Source: DATMNR01 sp963702765
Lineage (GTDB): Bacteria > Chloroflexota > Ktedonobacteria > Ktedonobacterales > Ktedonobacteraceae
Reading direction: 5' to 3'
Assembly: GCA_963702765.1 (NCBI GenBank)
Contig: CAVPEB010000021.1
Span: forward strand, 1-64,000
Length of the DNA stretch: 64,000 nt
Positions within the stretch are counted from its first letter, which is position 1. Each line of letters begins with the position of its first letter. Below are positions 47,771 to 56,475 of this stretch, in pieces. The position numbers were made by a program, and so were the translations under genes. The notes beneath the pieces were generated by a model that had not been told where the DNA came from, searched no databases, and saw nothing but the letters and a program-made list of their open reading frames with translations.

Positions 47771-48223
47771 TTACTGAATGGTATTCTGGTATTCACTGAG
47801 TTGGTGAACCCATTGAAGTTTGTCTGCTACAGCATTCCATAAACGTGTATCTGCAGTCCAGTATTCACATTTCTCGTGCTCTGCAAGTGCCAAGTAATGT
47901 GCATCGTATGCGGCAGGTAAACCAAAGCGATGAGAAAGTTCCATTGCCCGTATGCTTATCTCTCTGTGTTGTACAAAATTGAGCAATATACCTATTGAGA
48001 GCAATTTTGTTAGCAATTTCTTTACTTCTTCGTAAGAGAGTTTATTTGTCACTACTTGCCTGTAGAGAATATTTGTAGCTTCATAAGTAAATAGTGCAGG
48101 AGCGATAATCTCTATCTGATCAGTATTCCATGTTTGCAATAAAGCGATGGCTGTATTTAAATCTGCTTCTGAAAGAACCCATTTGAGTGCAAGGCTTGCA
48201 TCAACTACCACAATATCAGTCAT
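47771..48223 (-). CDS. vapC: PIN-domain toxin, VapC-like
   Basis: 150 aa. Acidic active-site residues in the expected order: VVVDAS (Asp8), LFTYEATN (Glu48), LPAAYDAHYLALAE (Asp107) and YWTADTRLW (Asp125). PIN domains cleave RNA, often tRNA or rRNA, when freed from the antitoxin. The start overlaps the upstream antitoxin-like gene by 4 nt, the classic toxin-antitoxin layout. Confidence 0.88.
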   Translation of the reverse strand: MTDIVVVDASLALKWVLSEADLNTAIALLQTWNTDQIEIIAPALFTYEATNILYRQVVTNKLSYEEVKKLLTKLLSIGILLNFVQHREISIRAMELSHRFGLPAAYDAHYLALAEHEKCEYWTADTRLWNAVADKLQWVHQLSEYQNTIQ

Positions 48224-48567
48224 AATTGTTCTAGTTCCTGTATGCGCTCTTCGCGTAATTGGCGAAGCGTTTCTACAGAATCATATACTTGCCCAGGATG
48301 AGCACGCATAATCTCCTCACGAGTTTTGAGTAAGTCATCTATTGCTGCACTATTCAGTCGTCCTCGTTCTCGTTTCTCTAACAAACTTTTCTCAGGAGGA
48401 ACAGTTTGATCAAGGATATCCTCTACATACTCGCGGATAGAGAGGTCTTTCTGGGCAGCAGCAATTTTGATACGCCGGCGCAACTCGGGACTGATATCAA
48501 TCATCAAGCGAGGTCGCTTCCCAGGGAGCCTGTTGTGATCATCATTATATTGACTCTGCATTGCCAT
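48220..48567 (-). CDS. Ribbon-helix-helix antitoxin-like protein
   Basis: 115 aa. Residues about 18-60 fit a ribbon-helix-helix DNA-binding fold (RLMIDISPELRRRIKIAAAQ, KDLSIREYVEDILDQT). The C-terminal half is charged and helical (LREERIQELEQL) and probably wraps the toxin. ATGA overlap with vapC. Expected to repress the pair and neutralise the PIN toxin. A shorter start at codon 3 is possible. Confidence 0.8.
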   Translation of the reverse strand: MAMQSQYNDDHNRLPGKRPRLMIDISPELRRRIKIAAAQKDLSIREYVEDILDQTVPPEKSLLEKRERGRLNSAAIDDLLKTREEIMRAHPGQVYDSVETLRQLREERIQELEQL

Positions 48568-48642
48568 TTCTTTGTCTTCTTTCGTTATAAATTGAATAAT
48601 AAGTCAATTTTACCATTTTGGTGACATGGCGTCAAATCACTT

Positions 48643-49635
48643 TTATGCATTTGTGTCAGATGTGTTCTCGGCGGCTTTGGTAAACAACCCTCGTGGTGTC
48701 TTTTGTGGAACAATTACCTTGAGAATTCCAGGAGCAACACTCAGTTCCGCAGGAGTATAGCCTCCTGCTTCTCCGTCGATTTGATAAGGAATTGGTACAG
48801 GCGTTTCTATTTTTAGTGTTTTAAAAGTATCATATCGTACCCAAAGACTGCGTTGTGACCTGCGCAAGATAAAGTCTCTAGCTACTATAAGTCGTCCCCA
48901 CATATTGCGTTTACGCACAATACACAGATCGAGTAATCCATCATCACACTTTGCCTGCCAGGTAAATTTGACTGCACCTGCATAGAGCTGGGTGTTGCCA
49001 ACGAAGATTTGTAGCGCACGAGTTTTTACTACGTATTTATCGATTTGCGCAACAACTGGAAAGCCGCGATATCCAGGCCCGAGCCATAAAACGGCAAGGG
49101 TGTACCCGAGAATACCAAGACGTTTGAGAGGTTTGCCCTCAACTGCCTGGGTCACCTCCCCGTCGAAACCAATCCCGACCATCAGCAGGAAGTAACGACC
49201 ATTAATACACCCAAGATCAATACGGCGTGTTTGTCCATTCACCAGTACATTGCGCGCTCGTGCATCGTCTAGCGGGATACCTAATTCTCTTGCCCATACA
49301 TTAACAGTCCCGCTGGGAAGAACCCCCAAAGCCGTTTCACTGCCCGCTAATCCCTGAATAATCTCATTAATTGTGCCGTCACCACCTGCAGCAATCACTA
49401 GGTTGACCTGTTGCTCGACCGCCTTGCGGGCCAGATTCTCTCCATCACCTGCTGATTGCGTGTACCAGATTTCCGCTTTCCAGCCTTGTTTACGCAGAAA
49501 TGCTAGCGTTTCATCAAAGTGGCGATTCTGATGTGGGAAGCCTGCGTTTCCTGAAGTGGGATTGGCGATGATAACGGCAAAATACTGTGTGGAGTCAGAA
49601 GCGTGCGAGATATCTTCTATTTCGTCCAATTGCAT
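48643..49635 (-). CDS. Diacylglycerol/sphingosine kinase-like lipid kinase
   Basis: 330 aa of the DagK/YegS family. Catalytic-domain motifs: VIIANPTSGNAG, VIAAGGDGTINEIIQGLAGS (GGDGT at 84-88), LGVLPSGTVNVWARELGIP and MVGIGFDGEVTQ; the C-terminal domain ends in PYQIDGEAGGY. It phosphorylates a membrane lipid such as diacylglycerol or undecaprenol on the cytoplasmic face. It is 40 nt downstream of the murF-alr fusion on the same strand, which fits a role in envelope lipid recycling. Confidence 0.9.
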   Translation of the reverse strand: MQLDEIEDISHASDSTQYFAVIIANPTSGNAGFPHQNRHFDETLAFLRKQGWKAEIWYTQSAGDGENLARKAVEQQVNLVIAAGGDGTINEIIQGLAGSETALGVLPSGTVNVWARELGIPLDDARARNVLVNGQTRRIDLGCINGRYFLLMVGIGFDGEVTQAVEGKPLKRLGILGYTLAVLWLGPGYRGFPVVAQIDKYVVKTRALQIFVGNTQLYAGAVKFTWQAKCDDGLLDLCIVRKRNMWGRLIVARDFILRRSQRSLWVRYDTFKTLKIETPVPIPYQIDGEAGGYTPAELSVAPGILKVIVPQKTPRGLFTKAAENTSDTNA

Positions 49636-49675
49636 CTTCGTTTTCTCCTGTCAATTTTACTGGAACGAGGGAATC

Positions 49676-52426
49676 TCAATCTACTCGCGGCACACGAGCG
49701 AGAATCTCTGAAACGACCTCATAATTAATTGTACCCAATCTTTGGGCTACCTGCTCAGCAGTGAGGCTGGCTGTTCCCTGTTGTCCTATCAGGACGACTT
49801 CGTCACCTACTCTGACATGCGGGATATGTGTAATATCTATAATACATTGATCCATGCAAACTCGTCCAAGCAGAGGTGCCTCTTGTTCATGAACCAGTAC
49901 ATAACCCCAATTTGTAGGGGCGCGTCGAAATCCATCAGCATAACCGACTGGCAAGATCGCTATACGTGTAGGTCGATCTGTTGTATAGGTGCATCCATAA
50001 CTAATACACTCCCCCTCTGGAACGTCCTTTACCTGAGCCACCTGGGTTTTAAACGAGAGGGCTGACCGAAATTCTGCTGGCAAGGGTACTTCAGAAGATG
50101 GGTCTAATCCATATAACGCGATACCCGGGCGAACCATATCGAAATGAGCTTCTGGCAGGCTAAGGGCAGCAGCGCTATTTGCTGCATGTACCAACGATGG
50201 GCGCATATGCTCCTCATCGATACACTGCAAGACGTGCAGAAATCGGGAAAGTTGCATTCGTGCGTGTGTCAGGTCTTGCGCATCGGCCATGGCAAAATGC
50301 GTGAAAATTCCTTCTAACACTAGATGCGGTAGCGCGCGAATTTCGTGTAATAGCTCAAGTATATCAGCAATATGCTCTGATCGCATACCCAATCGCCCCA
50401 TACCTGTATCAACTTTCACATGTACCTTGACAGTCTCGTTCAATGCTTGCGCCGCACGCGAAAGAGCCTGGGCAGCTTCAATCGAATAGAGTGTAAGAGT
50501 TAGTTGCAGGCGAACAGCTTCGCGCATTTGCCAGTGGGGCACATAACCAAATACAAGGATAGGCGCGTAAATGCCTGCTTCGCGTAATGGAATGGCTTCG
50601 CTAACAGTTGCAACTCCTAGCATGCTGGCACCATTAAGCAAGACGGTACGTGCCACCTTCAATGCTCCATGGCCGTAAGCATCGGCTTTGAGGCTGGCGA
50701 GAATACGCACGTCCGGGCCAACCAGCGATTGAATCTGGCGCGTGTTGTGTGCAATCGCACTCAGATCGATTTCAACCCAGGTAGGCCGGTCGGGGCGCAT
50801 GACTACTATTTGTTTCCAGCCAGGTGTCTGTCTCACCAGTTGTTCGCGTGCCTGTTCGGGTTGTGCCATGAGCAATTCGGTTACACGTTCCATGCGTGTT
50901 TCTTCGGATCCTTTGATGAGGATCGAGGGCCGATGAAGCGGCGGTGGGCGCGATAAATCGGCCCCTACGGAGGGTTGGGTTGTTTTGGTAAAATCAATCG
51001 ATAGGGATGTGGTTGATAGATCGAATTGTTCAAGCAGGTTTTTTGTTGCCTGCGCTGCGTCTTCGTAGGTTGAGGTAATGATGATATGCTCAGACGATAG
51101 GCCCGCCTTGTGCGCAGACTCAGCAATCGAGGTTGCTTTTTCGCCACGAAGTACGAGGTAATCAACGCATTGAGCTGCTTTTTGCCCTATTAAGTGATGA
51201 GCCTCTTCTTCAAAGTCACCCAGGCGTAACATGTCGCCAAGTACCGCGATGCGACAACTCGCGGGGAATGCCTGGAGGGCCTCTAATCCTGCAATCACCG
51301 AGGCAGGTACCGAGTTATGCGTGTCATCAAGTAGCCTGGCTCCATCTACACCCTCAAGGGGATAAAGCCGTCCTGGCAGAGGCGGCAAATTCGCCAGCGC
51401 ATTTTGTATTTCTGCTGGTCTTAAGCCACAATGTTTGCCAACAGCATAGGCTGCCAGCATCGTTGATACATGATGCGCTCCCAACAAACGCGACTGAAAA
51501 TGGATTGTTGATGGGTGAGAAATGTAGGGGCGACCCTCGCGGTCTCCCGGGTACTCATCCCATCCTATTTCCTCCTGCGATCCTGCTGTATCACTCGCAA
51601 CAGGCAGATCAAATCGTATGCCCTCCCAGGTCACTTGCATGTTTTGAGCAATCGATGGCTGAAACGTTTTGATAGAAGCTGCCAACTTTCCTTCTACATG
51701 CGCTATTACATTGTGTATCAGGGCATCGTCAGCGTTCACAAAGGCAACCCCTGCATCTGGAAGAGCGGTAAGAAGGGTGCCCAATTCTGATGCCAGGCAT
51801 TCAACTGTGCCAAAATATTGAAGTTGTGCCGGACTAATGTTGGTAAGCACACCTATCGAGGGGCGAGCAATCTCGCATAACGCTGTAATTTCGCCTGGAT
51901 GATCGCAAGCTAACTCCAGTACTGCATATTCGTGCCGTTCTTCAAGTCTACCAAGCGAGAGAGGTAAACCCAACAGGTCGTTATAGTTTTGCCAGCTTTT
52001 AAATGTAGCGAAGTTACTGGAAAGAACTGTGGCAATTGCCTCTTTCGTGCTGGTTTTGCCGGTACTGCCAGTCACGGCGATTACTGTTGGGTGCCACAAA
52101 TCCAGTATGTAGCGTGCGTATTTTTGTAAGGCAATGCGTGTGTCTTCTACAGCGATGATTGCACTCTGCGCCTCCAACAGCGTAGCTTGCACTTCCTCTG
52201 ATAGCACATCGAAATAGTTTTGCTCTAACAGCAATCCACTGGCGCCTCGCTTGACTGCATCCAGCAGGTAATCGTGTCCATCGCCACGTTCACCGCGTAC
52301 CGCTACAAATAGCTCGCCAGGGATTAGTTGTCGCGAGTCATGACTAAAGGCATCAAAATGGTTCTGTTTACCGTTAGTAAGTAGAACTGCAGTGGTTGCT
52401 TTGCATAGGTGGTCCAGGTAGATCAT
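49676..52426 (-). CDS. murF-alr: MurF-alanine racemase fusion
   Basis: 916 aa bifunctional wall enzyme. Residues 1-520 are MurF, which adds D-Ala-D-Ala to UDP-MurNAc-tripeptide: ATP loop GSTGKTS (120-126), DDTHNSVPASV, LGDMLRLGD and the terminal ILIKGSEETRMERV. Residues 545-916 are alanine racemase: PLP Lys580 in ASLKADAYGHG, MVRPGIALYGLDP, and the catalytic Tyr region ISYGCTYTT. The fusion makes and uses D-Ala in one chain and is also known in some Bacteroidetes. Two short dispersed repeats are inserted in frame in MurF (about residues 286-303 and 486-500), probably in surface loops. Followed by a lipid kinase gene. Confidence 0.93.
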   Translation of the reverse strand: MIYLDHLCKATTAVLLTNGKQNHFDAFSHDSRQLIPGELFVAVRGERGDGHDYLLDAVKRGASGLLLEQNYFDVLSEEVQATLLEAQSAIIAVEDTRIALQKYARYILDLWHPTVIAVTGSTGKTSTKEAIATVLSSNFATFKSWQNYNDLLGLPLSLGRLEERHEYAVLELACDHPGEITALCEIARPSIGVLTNISPAQLQYFGTVECLASELGTLLTALPDAGVAFVNADDALIHNVIAHVEGKLAASIKTFQPSIAQNMQVTWEGIRFDLPVASDTAGSQEEIGWDEYPGDREGRPYISHPSTIHFQSRLLGAHHVSTMLAAYAVGKHCGLRPAEIQNALANLPPLPGRLYPLEGVDGARLLDDTHNSVPASVIAGLEALQAFPASCRIAVLGDMLRLGDFEEEAHHLIGQKAAQCVDYLVLRGEKATSIAESAHKAGLSSEHIIITSTYEDAAQATKNLLEQFDLSTTSLSIDFTKTTQPSVGADLSRPPPLHRPSILIKGSEETRMERVTELLMAQPEQAREQLVRQTPGWKQIVVMRPDRPTWVEIDLSAIAHNTRQIQSLVGPDVRILASLKADAYGHGALKVARTVLLNGASMLGVATVSEAIPLREAGIYAPILVFGYVPHWQMREAVRLQLTLTLYSIEAAQALSRAAQALNETVKVHVKVDTGMGRLGMRSEHIADILELLHEIRALPHLVLEGIFTHFAMADAQDLTHARMQLSRFLHVLQCIDEEHMRPSLVHAANSAAALSLPEAHFDMVRPGIALYGLDPSSEVPLPAEFRSALSFKTQVAQVKDVPEGECISYGCTYTTDRPTRIAILPVGYADGFRRAPTNWGYVLVHEQEAPLLGRVCMDQCIIDITHIPHVRVGDEVVLIGQQGTASLTAEQVAQRLGTINYEVVSEILARVPRVD
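50946..50968 (-). repeat. Dispersed hairpin repeat inside murF-alr (first copy)
   Basis: On the minus strand GTAGGGGCCGATTTATCG, with CGAT/ATCG pairing and GGGC/GCCC flanks. It encodes the low-conservation peptide VGADLSRPP just before MurF's conserved C-terminal motif. Confidence 0.6.
51524..51554 (+). repeat. Dispersed hairpin repeat inside murF-alr (second copy)
   Basis: On the plus strand GTAGGGGCGACCCTCGCGGT followed by CTCCC: GGGCGACC pairs with GGTCTCCC with one mismatch. It encodes (on the other strand) YPGDREGRPYIS, an insertion relative to ordinary MurF. It shares the GTAGGGGC head with the first copy but in opposite orientation. Confidence 0.6.
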
Positions 52427-52618
52427 CGTTACTCCGAATACTGTCTTGCCAAAAAGAACTGAGTTTAGCTACTTTTTATTCCCTTTCAGATTGCTCATCG
52501 TCCAATTTTAACATTATGAGAGGGCATTTCATAACTTGAAACCATCCCGTGCCTAAGCGAGAATGTGGTACGCATGTCTCCTCTTGAACGCCCACAGATC
52601 AAAAGAGCACTATGCGAG

Positions 52619-52647
52619 AAGTTTTTCTGATGGTCATCTGCTATAAT
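52619..52647 (+). promoter_or_regulatory. Predicted extended -10 promoter of the PPOX gene
   Basis: TATAAT (52642-52647) preceded by TGC, with a poor -35 (AAGTTT). It points to the gene starting at 52713, 65 nt downstream. Confidence 0.45.
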
Positions 52648-52712
52648 GAACATCGTAAACGCTACTTTGAGACTTTCTGTCTTCACGTTGAAAGTACACA
52701 AGGAGATACGAT

Positions 52713-53213
52713 ATGCTTTCGAACGAACCAGTGACGAAAATCGACCCGCAATTCAGCGACCCGGATGCTGTTGCCACGGGATGGGATGAGACGCTCCGAG
52801 TGCTCGAAACGGCCGAATTGTTCTGGATCTCAACGGTCCGGGCCGACGGTCGCCCCCACGTCACTCCGCTGGTTGCCGTGTGGCTCGATGGGGCCATCTA
52901 CTTCTCCACCGGCCCCACTGAACAGAAGGCCATGAATCTTCGTGGGAACCCGCACGTGATTCTGACGACAGGCTGCAATCACTGGGACGCAGGGCTAGAC
53001 GTCGTGGTCGAGGGCGACGCCGTCCAGGTCACCGACGATACCATGCTCGAACGCCTCGCCGAGGCCTGGGCCACGAAGTGGGACGGACGATGGGTGCGCA
53101 GCGGCGGCTTTCACCTCGAAAGTGGTGGTGCGGTCCTCGTTTTCTCGGTAACGCCCACCAAGATCCTCACGTTCGCCAAAGGCACCTTCAGCGTCACACG
53201 TCATCAATTCTGA
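52713..53213 (+). CDS. Pyridoxamine 5'-phosphate oxidase-family flavoprotein
   Basis: 166 aa split barrel: FWISTVRADGRPHVTPLVAV, AIYFSTGPTEQKAMNLRGNP, HVILTTGCNHWDAGLDVVVE. Of the general-stress/F420-type PPOX group; binds FMN or F420 and probably acts on a small oxidised compound. Base composition is striking: about 65% G+C in 52801-52860 by count, with third positions nearly all G or C, unlike its neighbours, so it was probably acquired from a high-G+C donor such as an actinobacterium. AAGGAG about 8 nt before the ATG. Confidence 0.85.
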   Translation: MLSNEPVTKIDPQFSDPDAVATGWDETLRVLETAELFWISTVRADGRPHVTPLVAVWLDGAIYFSTGPTEQKAMNLRGNPHVILTTGCNHWDAGLDVVVEGDAVQVTDDTMLERLAEAWATKWDGRWVRSGGFHLESGGAVLVFSVTPTKILTFAKGTFSVTRHQF

Positions 53214-53275
53214 CTTGACAGGGGATGGTAAGCTGAGCAAAAATGAGGTTGCAGCCTCGTCACGGGGCTCAGCTT

Positions 53276-53674
53276 ATGATGTCCGTTCCAATGAATTACC
53301 AGACCCTCGTCCCGCATCCATCATATCAGCGTGTACATGTCAAACATAAGAAGGCCCTTCACATCGGTGCCTTGACCCTGGTCACACGTCTCCATCTTCT
53401 GACGCTTTGCCGTCTTGCAGTTCGTCTTGCCCATCACCGCTGTCCTTCTCCTTTGCCCAAAGGTCCAGGTAGTGTACCTAGAAGGTACAGCGATGAAAGC
53501 TTATTACTTGTTGCACTCCTCAAAACCCTTTGGCGGCTTTCGTATCAAGATATGAGCGAATGGTTACGTTCCTGGCCTGCAGCTTCTCCTACGATCAGCA
53601 ATAAAGGCTCCATGTCCCCAGTTCCTCTCAATAATGGAAGCGTCGTCACATGGCTGGTGCTCCACTCATTATGA
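53276..53674 (+). pseudogene. Truncated transposase N-terminus
   Basis: About 130 codons. The N-terminal part (VPHPSYQRVHVKHKKALHIG, VPRRYSDESLLLVALLKTLW, RLSYQDMSEWLRSWPA) resembles the helical head of a DDE transposase. After that the sequence turns into unrelated residues and stops before any catalytic motif. No terminal repeats seen. A leftover of a mobile element in the acquired PPOX neighbourhood. Confidence 0.55.
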
Positions 53675-53795
53675 GCAACAATCAAAAACGGCTCTAGAGA
53701 AAAAAATGTGCGAAATCTACCTTCTTCTTTCGTCATTTGCAAAGAATATAATATTTTAGAATGTGATAGATATCTCTTGATGGAAAGAAGGAAAT

Positions 53796-55007
53796 ATGAT
53801 ACTTTCACAGTGGATTGAGAACTATGTTCGCCTGGCCTTTCGAATTGAAAAAGTCTTTCAGACCCGCTATGGAAGACGCTTTATTTCGTACTATTATGGT
53901 CCCCCTGTGTGGAAAGCCGAAGAAGATATTGCACCAGTATACCCTTCGGCAGACTTGCTACACATGGTAGTGACGCTGAGTGAGACACTTGCAACCCAAC
54001 AATTTGAGTCGCACAGGGCCACTTTTTTGATGAAACAATTGCTCGCCATGGAAACCATCTGTCGAGTTTTCTGCGGAGAGACATTTTCTCTGGAAGAGGA
54101 GACGCAACGCTGTTTCGACATTCTCCCGACATGGATTCCAGAGATACAGTTTGAACAGGTACTGGCCTTGGGGGAAACGGTGCTGCCGGGAAAGGGAAGT
54201 TTCTTTGATCGGATGCAAGCCCTCAGACGGAAGTACGAATTGCCGCTAGAAAAAGCCTCGCTGGTTCTGCCCTTTCTACAAGATGCTCTGGCAGAAGTAC
54301 GCCGTTACACCCATAAGATGGTGAATTTACCGGCGGAGGAAGAAGTAAGCGTACTGACAGTGACAGGGCGACCGGGCAATCTGGCCTTCAGCGGATATTA
54401 TGGTGGGTTTCGGTCTCAGATCGAGTACAATCTGGATGTACCCCTAGATCTGACCCGGGTTCTGGAAATCATGAGCCACGAAGGCTATCCAGGCCACCAT
54501 GTCGAAGCTGTACTCAAAGAACAAGAATTGTATCAAAATCGCGGGTATGTGGAGCGATCACTCGACCTGTTACTTGCTCCGCAAGCAGTAATCAGCGAGG
54601 GTCTTGCTATGCTAGCTCCCAGTATGATTTTCACTGCGGGAGAGGAGCAAGCCTGGTTAGCAGAACACATCTACCCGGCCGCAGGGGTTGAGCCGTTGGA
54701 TCTCGATTGGGAATTCGTGCGTAAGATATCTGAGTTGCCTATGGATGTCCAGGGGAATGCGGCCTTTCTGCTACGCGAGGGACGTTCGGACCAGGAGGTC
54801 ATGCAGTATCTCATGCGCTACCTCCTGGTTACCGAGGAACAAGCACAGCCTATGCTTGTCTACTTGAAGTCTCCTTTCAACACTGCGCGTATCTTTAGCT
54901 ATACAGCGGGCAAGCGATTACTGCAACCCTGGCTGACACGTTCCGATTCACACATAGCTTTCGCTGACCTCTTGACTCAGCAACTATGTCCTTCAGAGCT
55001 TATTTGA
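53796..55007 (+). CDS. DUF885-like putative zinc metalloprotease
   Basis: 403 aa, mostly helical. MSHEGYPGHHVEAVLKEQ (about 226-243) matches the HExxH-like HEGxPGHH motif of DUF885 proteins, and VISEGLAMLAPSM about 40 residues later could supply the distal Glu, as in gluzincins. It is shorter than typical DUF885 proteins (550-600 aa), lacking part of the N-terminal half. Cytoplasmic, no signal. AGAAGGAAAT precedes the ATG. Ends overlapping the convergent thioredoxin gene by 15 nt. Confidence 0.65.
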   Translation: MILSQWIENYVRLAFRIEKVFQTRYGRRFISYYYGPPVWKAEEDIAPVYPSADLLHMVVTLSETLATQQFESHRATFLMKQLLAMETICRVFCGETFSLEEETQRCFDILPTWIPEIQFEQVLALGETVLPGKGSFFDRMQALRRKYELPLEKASLVLPFLQDALAEVRRYTHKMVNLPAEEEVSVLTVTGRPGNLAFSGYYGGFRSQIEYNLDVPLDLTRVLEIMSHEGYPGHHVEAVLKEQELYQNRGYVERSLDLLLAPQAVISEGLAMLAPSMIFTAGEEQAWLAEHIYPAAGVEPLDLDWEFVRKISELPMDVQGNAAFLLREGRSDQEVMQYLMRYLLVTEEQAQPMLVYLKSPFNTARIFSYTAGKRLLQPWLTRSDSHIAFADLLTQQLCPSELI

Positions 55008-55358
55008 CACCTGGGCAACGCTAACTTGCGCGAGCAGGCGGTCTATGCCCTGTTGTAGGCGTGCAGAATGCGGGCCAATCAGACGACCAACCTGCTGGCC
55101 ATTGGCGAAGAGGACTAGTGTGGGCATGCCCTGGATACCTACTTGCATGGGTGTCTTGAGATTCTCATCGGTATCCATGCGTGCAAAACGCAGCTTACCT
55201 GTGTAGGTCTGGCTCAGTTTCTCGAAAACGGGTGCCAGCGCCCGGCATGGCGGACACCATGAGGCAGTGAAATCGACAATCACCGGTAGCGGTGAATGTA
55301 GGACCTGCTCTGCAAAATCCTGATCGGTGACAGTAACTACAATATCTTTTCCATCCAT
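54993..55358 (-). CDS. trxA: Thioredoxin
   Basis: 121 aa. VIVDFTASWCPPCRALAP carries the redox WCPPC (34-38; CPPC rather than the usual CGPC, which shifts redox potential), and QGMPTLVLFANGQ has the cis-Pro. General disulfide reductase. Start 55358 has AAAGGAA upstream and leaves a 5' leader; a longer frame to 55445 would run through the promoter. Divergent from a MerR-type regulator with a MerR-type promoter between them. Confidence 0.93.
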   Translation of the reverse strand: MDGKDIVVTVTDQDFAEQVLHSPLPVIVDFTASWCPPCRALAPVFEKLSQTYTGKLRFARMDTDENLKTPMQVGIQGMPTLVLFANGQQVGRLIGPHSARLQQGIDRLLAQVSVAQVSNKL

Positions 55359-55430
55359 TGTTTGCGTTCCTTTCAGTAGAATCGAACGGTTATTGCTCTG
55401 GCCGATATGCCTGTTATCGGCTACAATGGA

Positions 55431-55461
55431 AGTATACTTATTCAAGTTGACTTTAAGTCAA
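55431..55461 (-). promoter_or_regulatory. MerR-type promoter of the thioredoxin gene
   Basis: Minus strand: TTGACT (complement of 55456-55461), a 19-nt spacer and TATACT (complement of 55431-55436). The overlong 19-bp spacer with a dyad (TTCAAGTTGACTTTAAG at 55441-55457, cf. SoxR TCAAGTTAACTTGA) is the hallmark of MerR-family activation by DNA untwisting. Confidence 0.8.
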
Positions 55462-55482
55462 GCGTTTTTCTGGGATGGTTTT

Positions 55483-55881
55483 ATGGAAGAACTGACGATC
55501 AGTGAAGTAGCAAAGCGCGCAGGCATTCGTGCCTCAGCTATTCGTTATTACGAGAGCATCCAGCTCCTGCCTCCTCCCCGGCGCAGTGCTGGTAGGAGGC
55601 GTTATAATCCGGATGTCTTACGTCGAATTTCGTTTATTCAAGTTGCCCAGGCTGCTGGTCTAACGATAGCGGAAATTCAGACGCTCATCAACGAGCTTGA
55701 TGGTGACATGCCGCTCTCTGAACGGTGGCAGACGCTTGCGCACCAGAAGCTGGTCGAGGTGGATGCATTGATGCGCAAGGTACAGGGTATGAAGATGATT
55801 CTGGTAAATGGCTTGAATTGCCGCTGCTCGAATTTAGAAGAATGCATCGATTGCATTATTCAAGCTGAAGCCAGTAGTTAA
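55483..55881 (+). CDS. MerR-family regulator with C-terminal cysteine cluster
   Basis: 132 aa. N-terminal MerR winged helix (TISEVAKRAGIRASAIRYYE, GRRRYNPDVLRRISFIQVAQ), a dimerisation helix, then NCRCSNLEECIDC with Cys113, 115, 121 and 124, similar in place to the SoxR iron-sulfur cluster or a metal-binding loop. It probably senses oxidative or thiol stress, or a metal, and activates the divergent thioredoxin gene through the 19-bp-spacer promoter. Start 55483 fits where the family begins (MEELTISEVAK). Confidence 0.88.
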   Translation: MEELTISEVAKRAGIRASAIRYYESIQLLPPPRRSAGRRRYNPDVLRRISFIQVAQAAGLTIAEIQTLINELDGDMPLSERWQTLAHQKLVEVDALMRKVQGMKMILVNGLNCRCSNLEECIDCIIQAEASS

Positions 55882-55894
55882 CGCATCTCGACAG

Positions 55895-56383
55895 TTATCG
55901 TCCTTCGTGCGCCTGCTTTAATTTTTCGACGTCAATTTTATGCATTTGAAGCATTGCTTCCATAACTCGTCTCGATTTCTCAGGATCCGGGTCACCCATC
56001 AACTCTCCCAGGGCGGTGGGGACGATTTGCCATGAAACACCGAATTTGTCTTTAAGCCATCCGCACTGGCTTTCTTCTCCTCCGTCCGTAAGTTTCTCCC
56101 ACAGTTCATCTACTTCTGCCTGCGTTTCACAGTTTACGAAGAACGAAATGGCCTCGTTGAATTTGAAATGCGGACCACCATTTAACGCCATAAATGTTTG
56201 GCCATCGAGTATAAAAGTTGTGGTCATGACCTTGCCTGGCTGTCCAGGAGATCCTTCGCCATAGCGACTGACACTTATGATCTCTGAATTTTTAAAAATG
56301 GAAGTGTAAAAATTCGTAGCTTCTTCTGCATTCGCATCGAACCACAAAAATGGAGTGATTTTTGGAGATGTATTTTTTATCAT
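55895..56383 (-). CDS. VOC-family PhnB/3-demethylubiquinone methyltransferase-like protein
   Basis: 162 aa of the glyoxalase/vicinal-oxygen-chelate fold: ITPFLWFDANAEEATNFYTS, YGEGSPGQPGKVMTTTFILD, FMALNGGPHFKFNEAISFFV and CGWLKDKFGVSWQIVPTAL. Annotated widely as PhnB-like; no methyltransferase fold is present and its substrate is unknown. Convergent with merR, 13 nt apart. Confidence 0.88.
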   Translation of the reverse strand: MIKNTSPKITPFLWFDANAEEATNFYTSIFKNSEIISVSRYGEGSPGQPGKVMTTTFILDGQTFMALNGGPHFKFNEAISFFVNCETQAEVDELWEKLTDGGEESQCGWLKDKFGVSWQIVPTALGELMGDPDPEKSRRVMEAMLQMHKIDVEKLKQAHEGR

Positions 56384-56475
56384 GTTCTTTTATTGCCTTT
56401 CTTAATTTCGGTCAGTAGTGTCATGCTTATTATACTCTTGTTATTCTGAGCGTCTATCCTTGTCATCTTACGCTG

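Noticed and set aside
50669..51672. Plus-strand frames opposite murF-alr
   Set aside because: Antisense to a clearly conserved enzyme.
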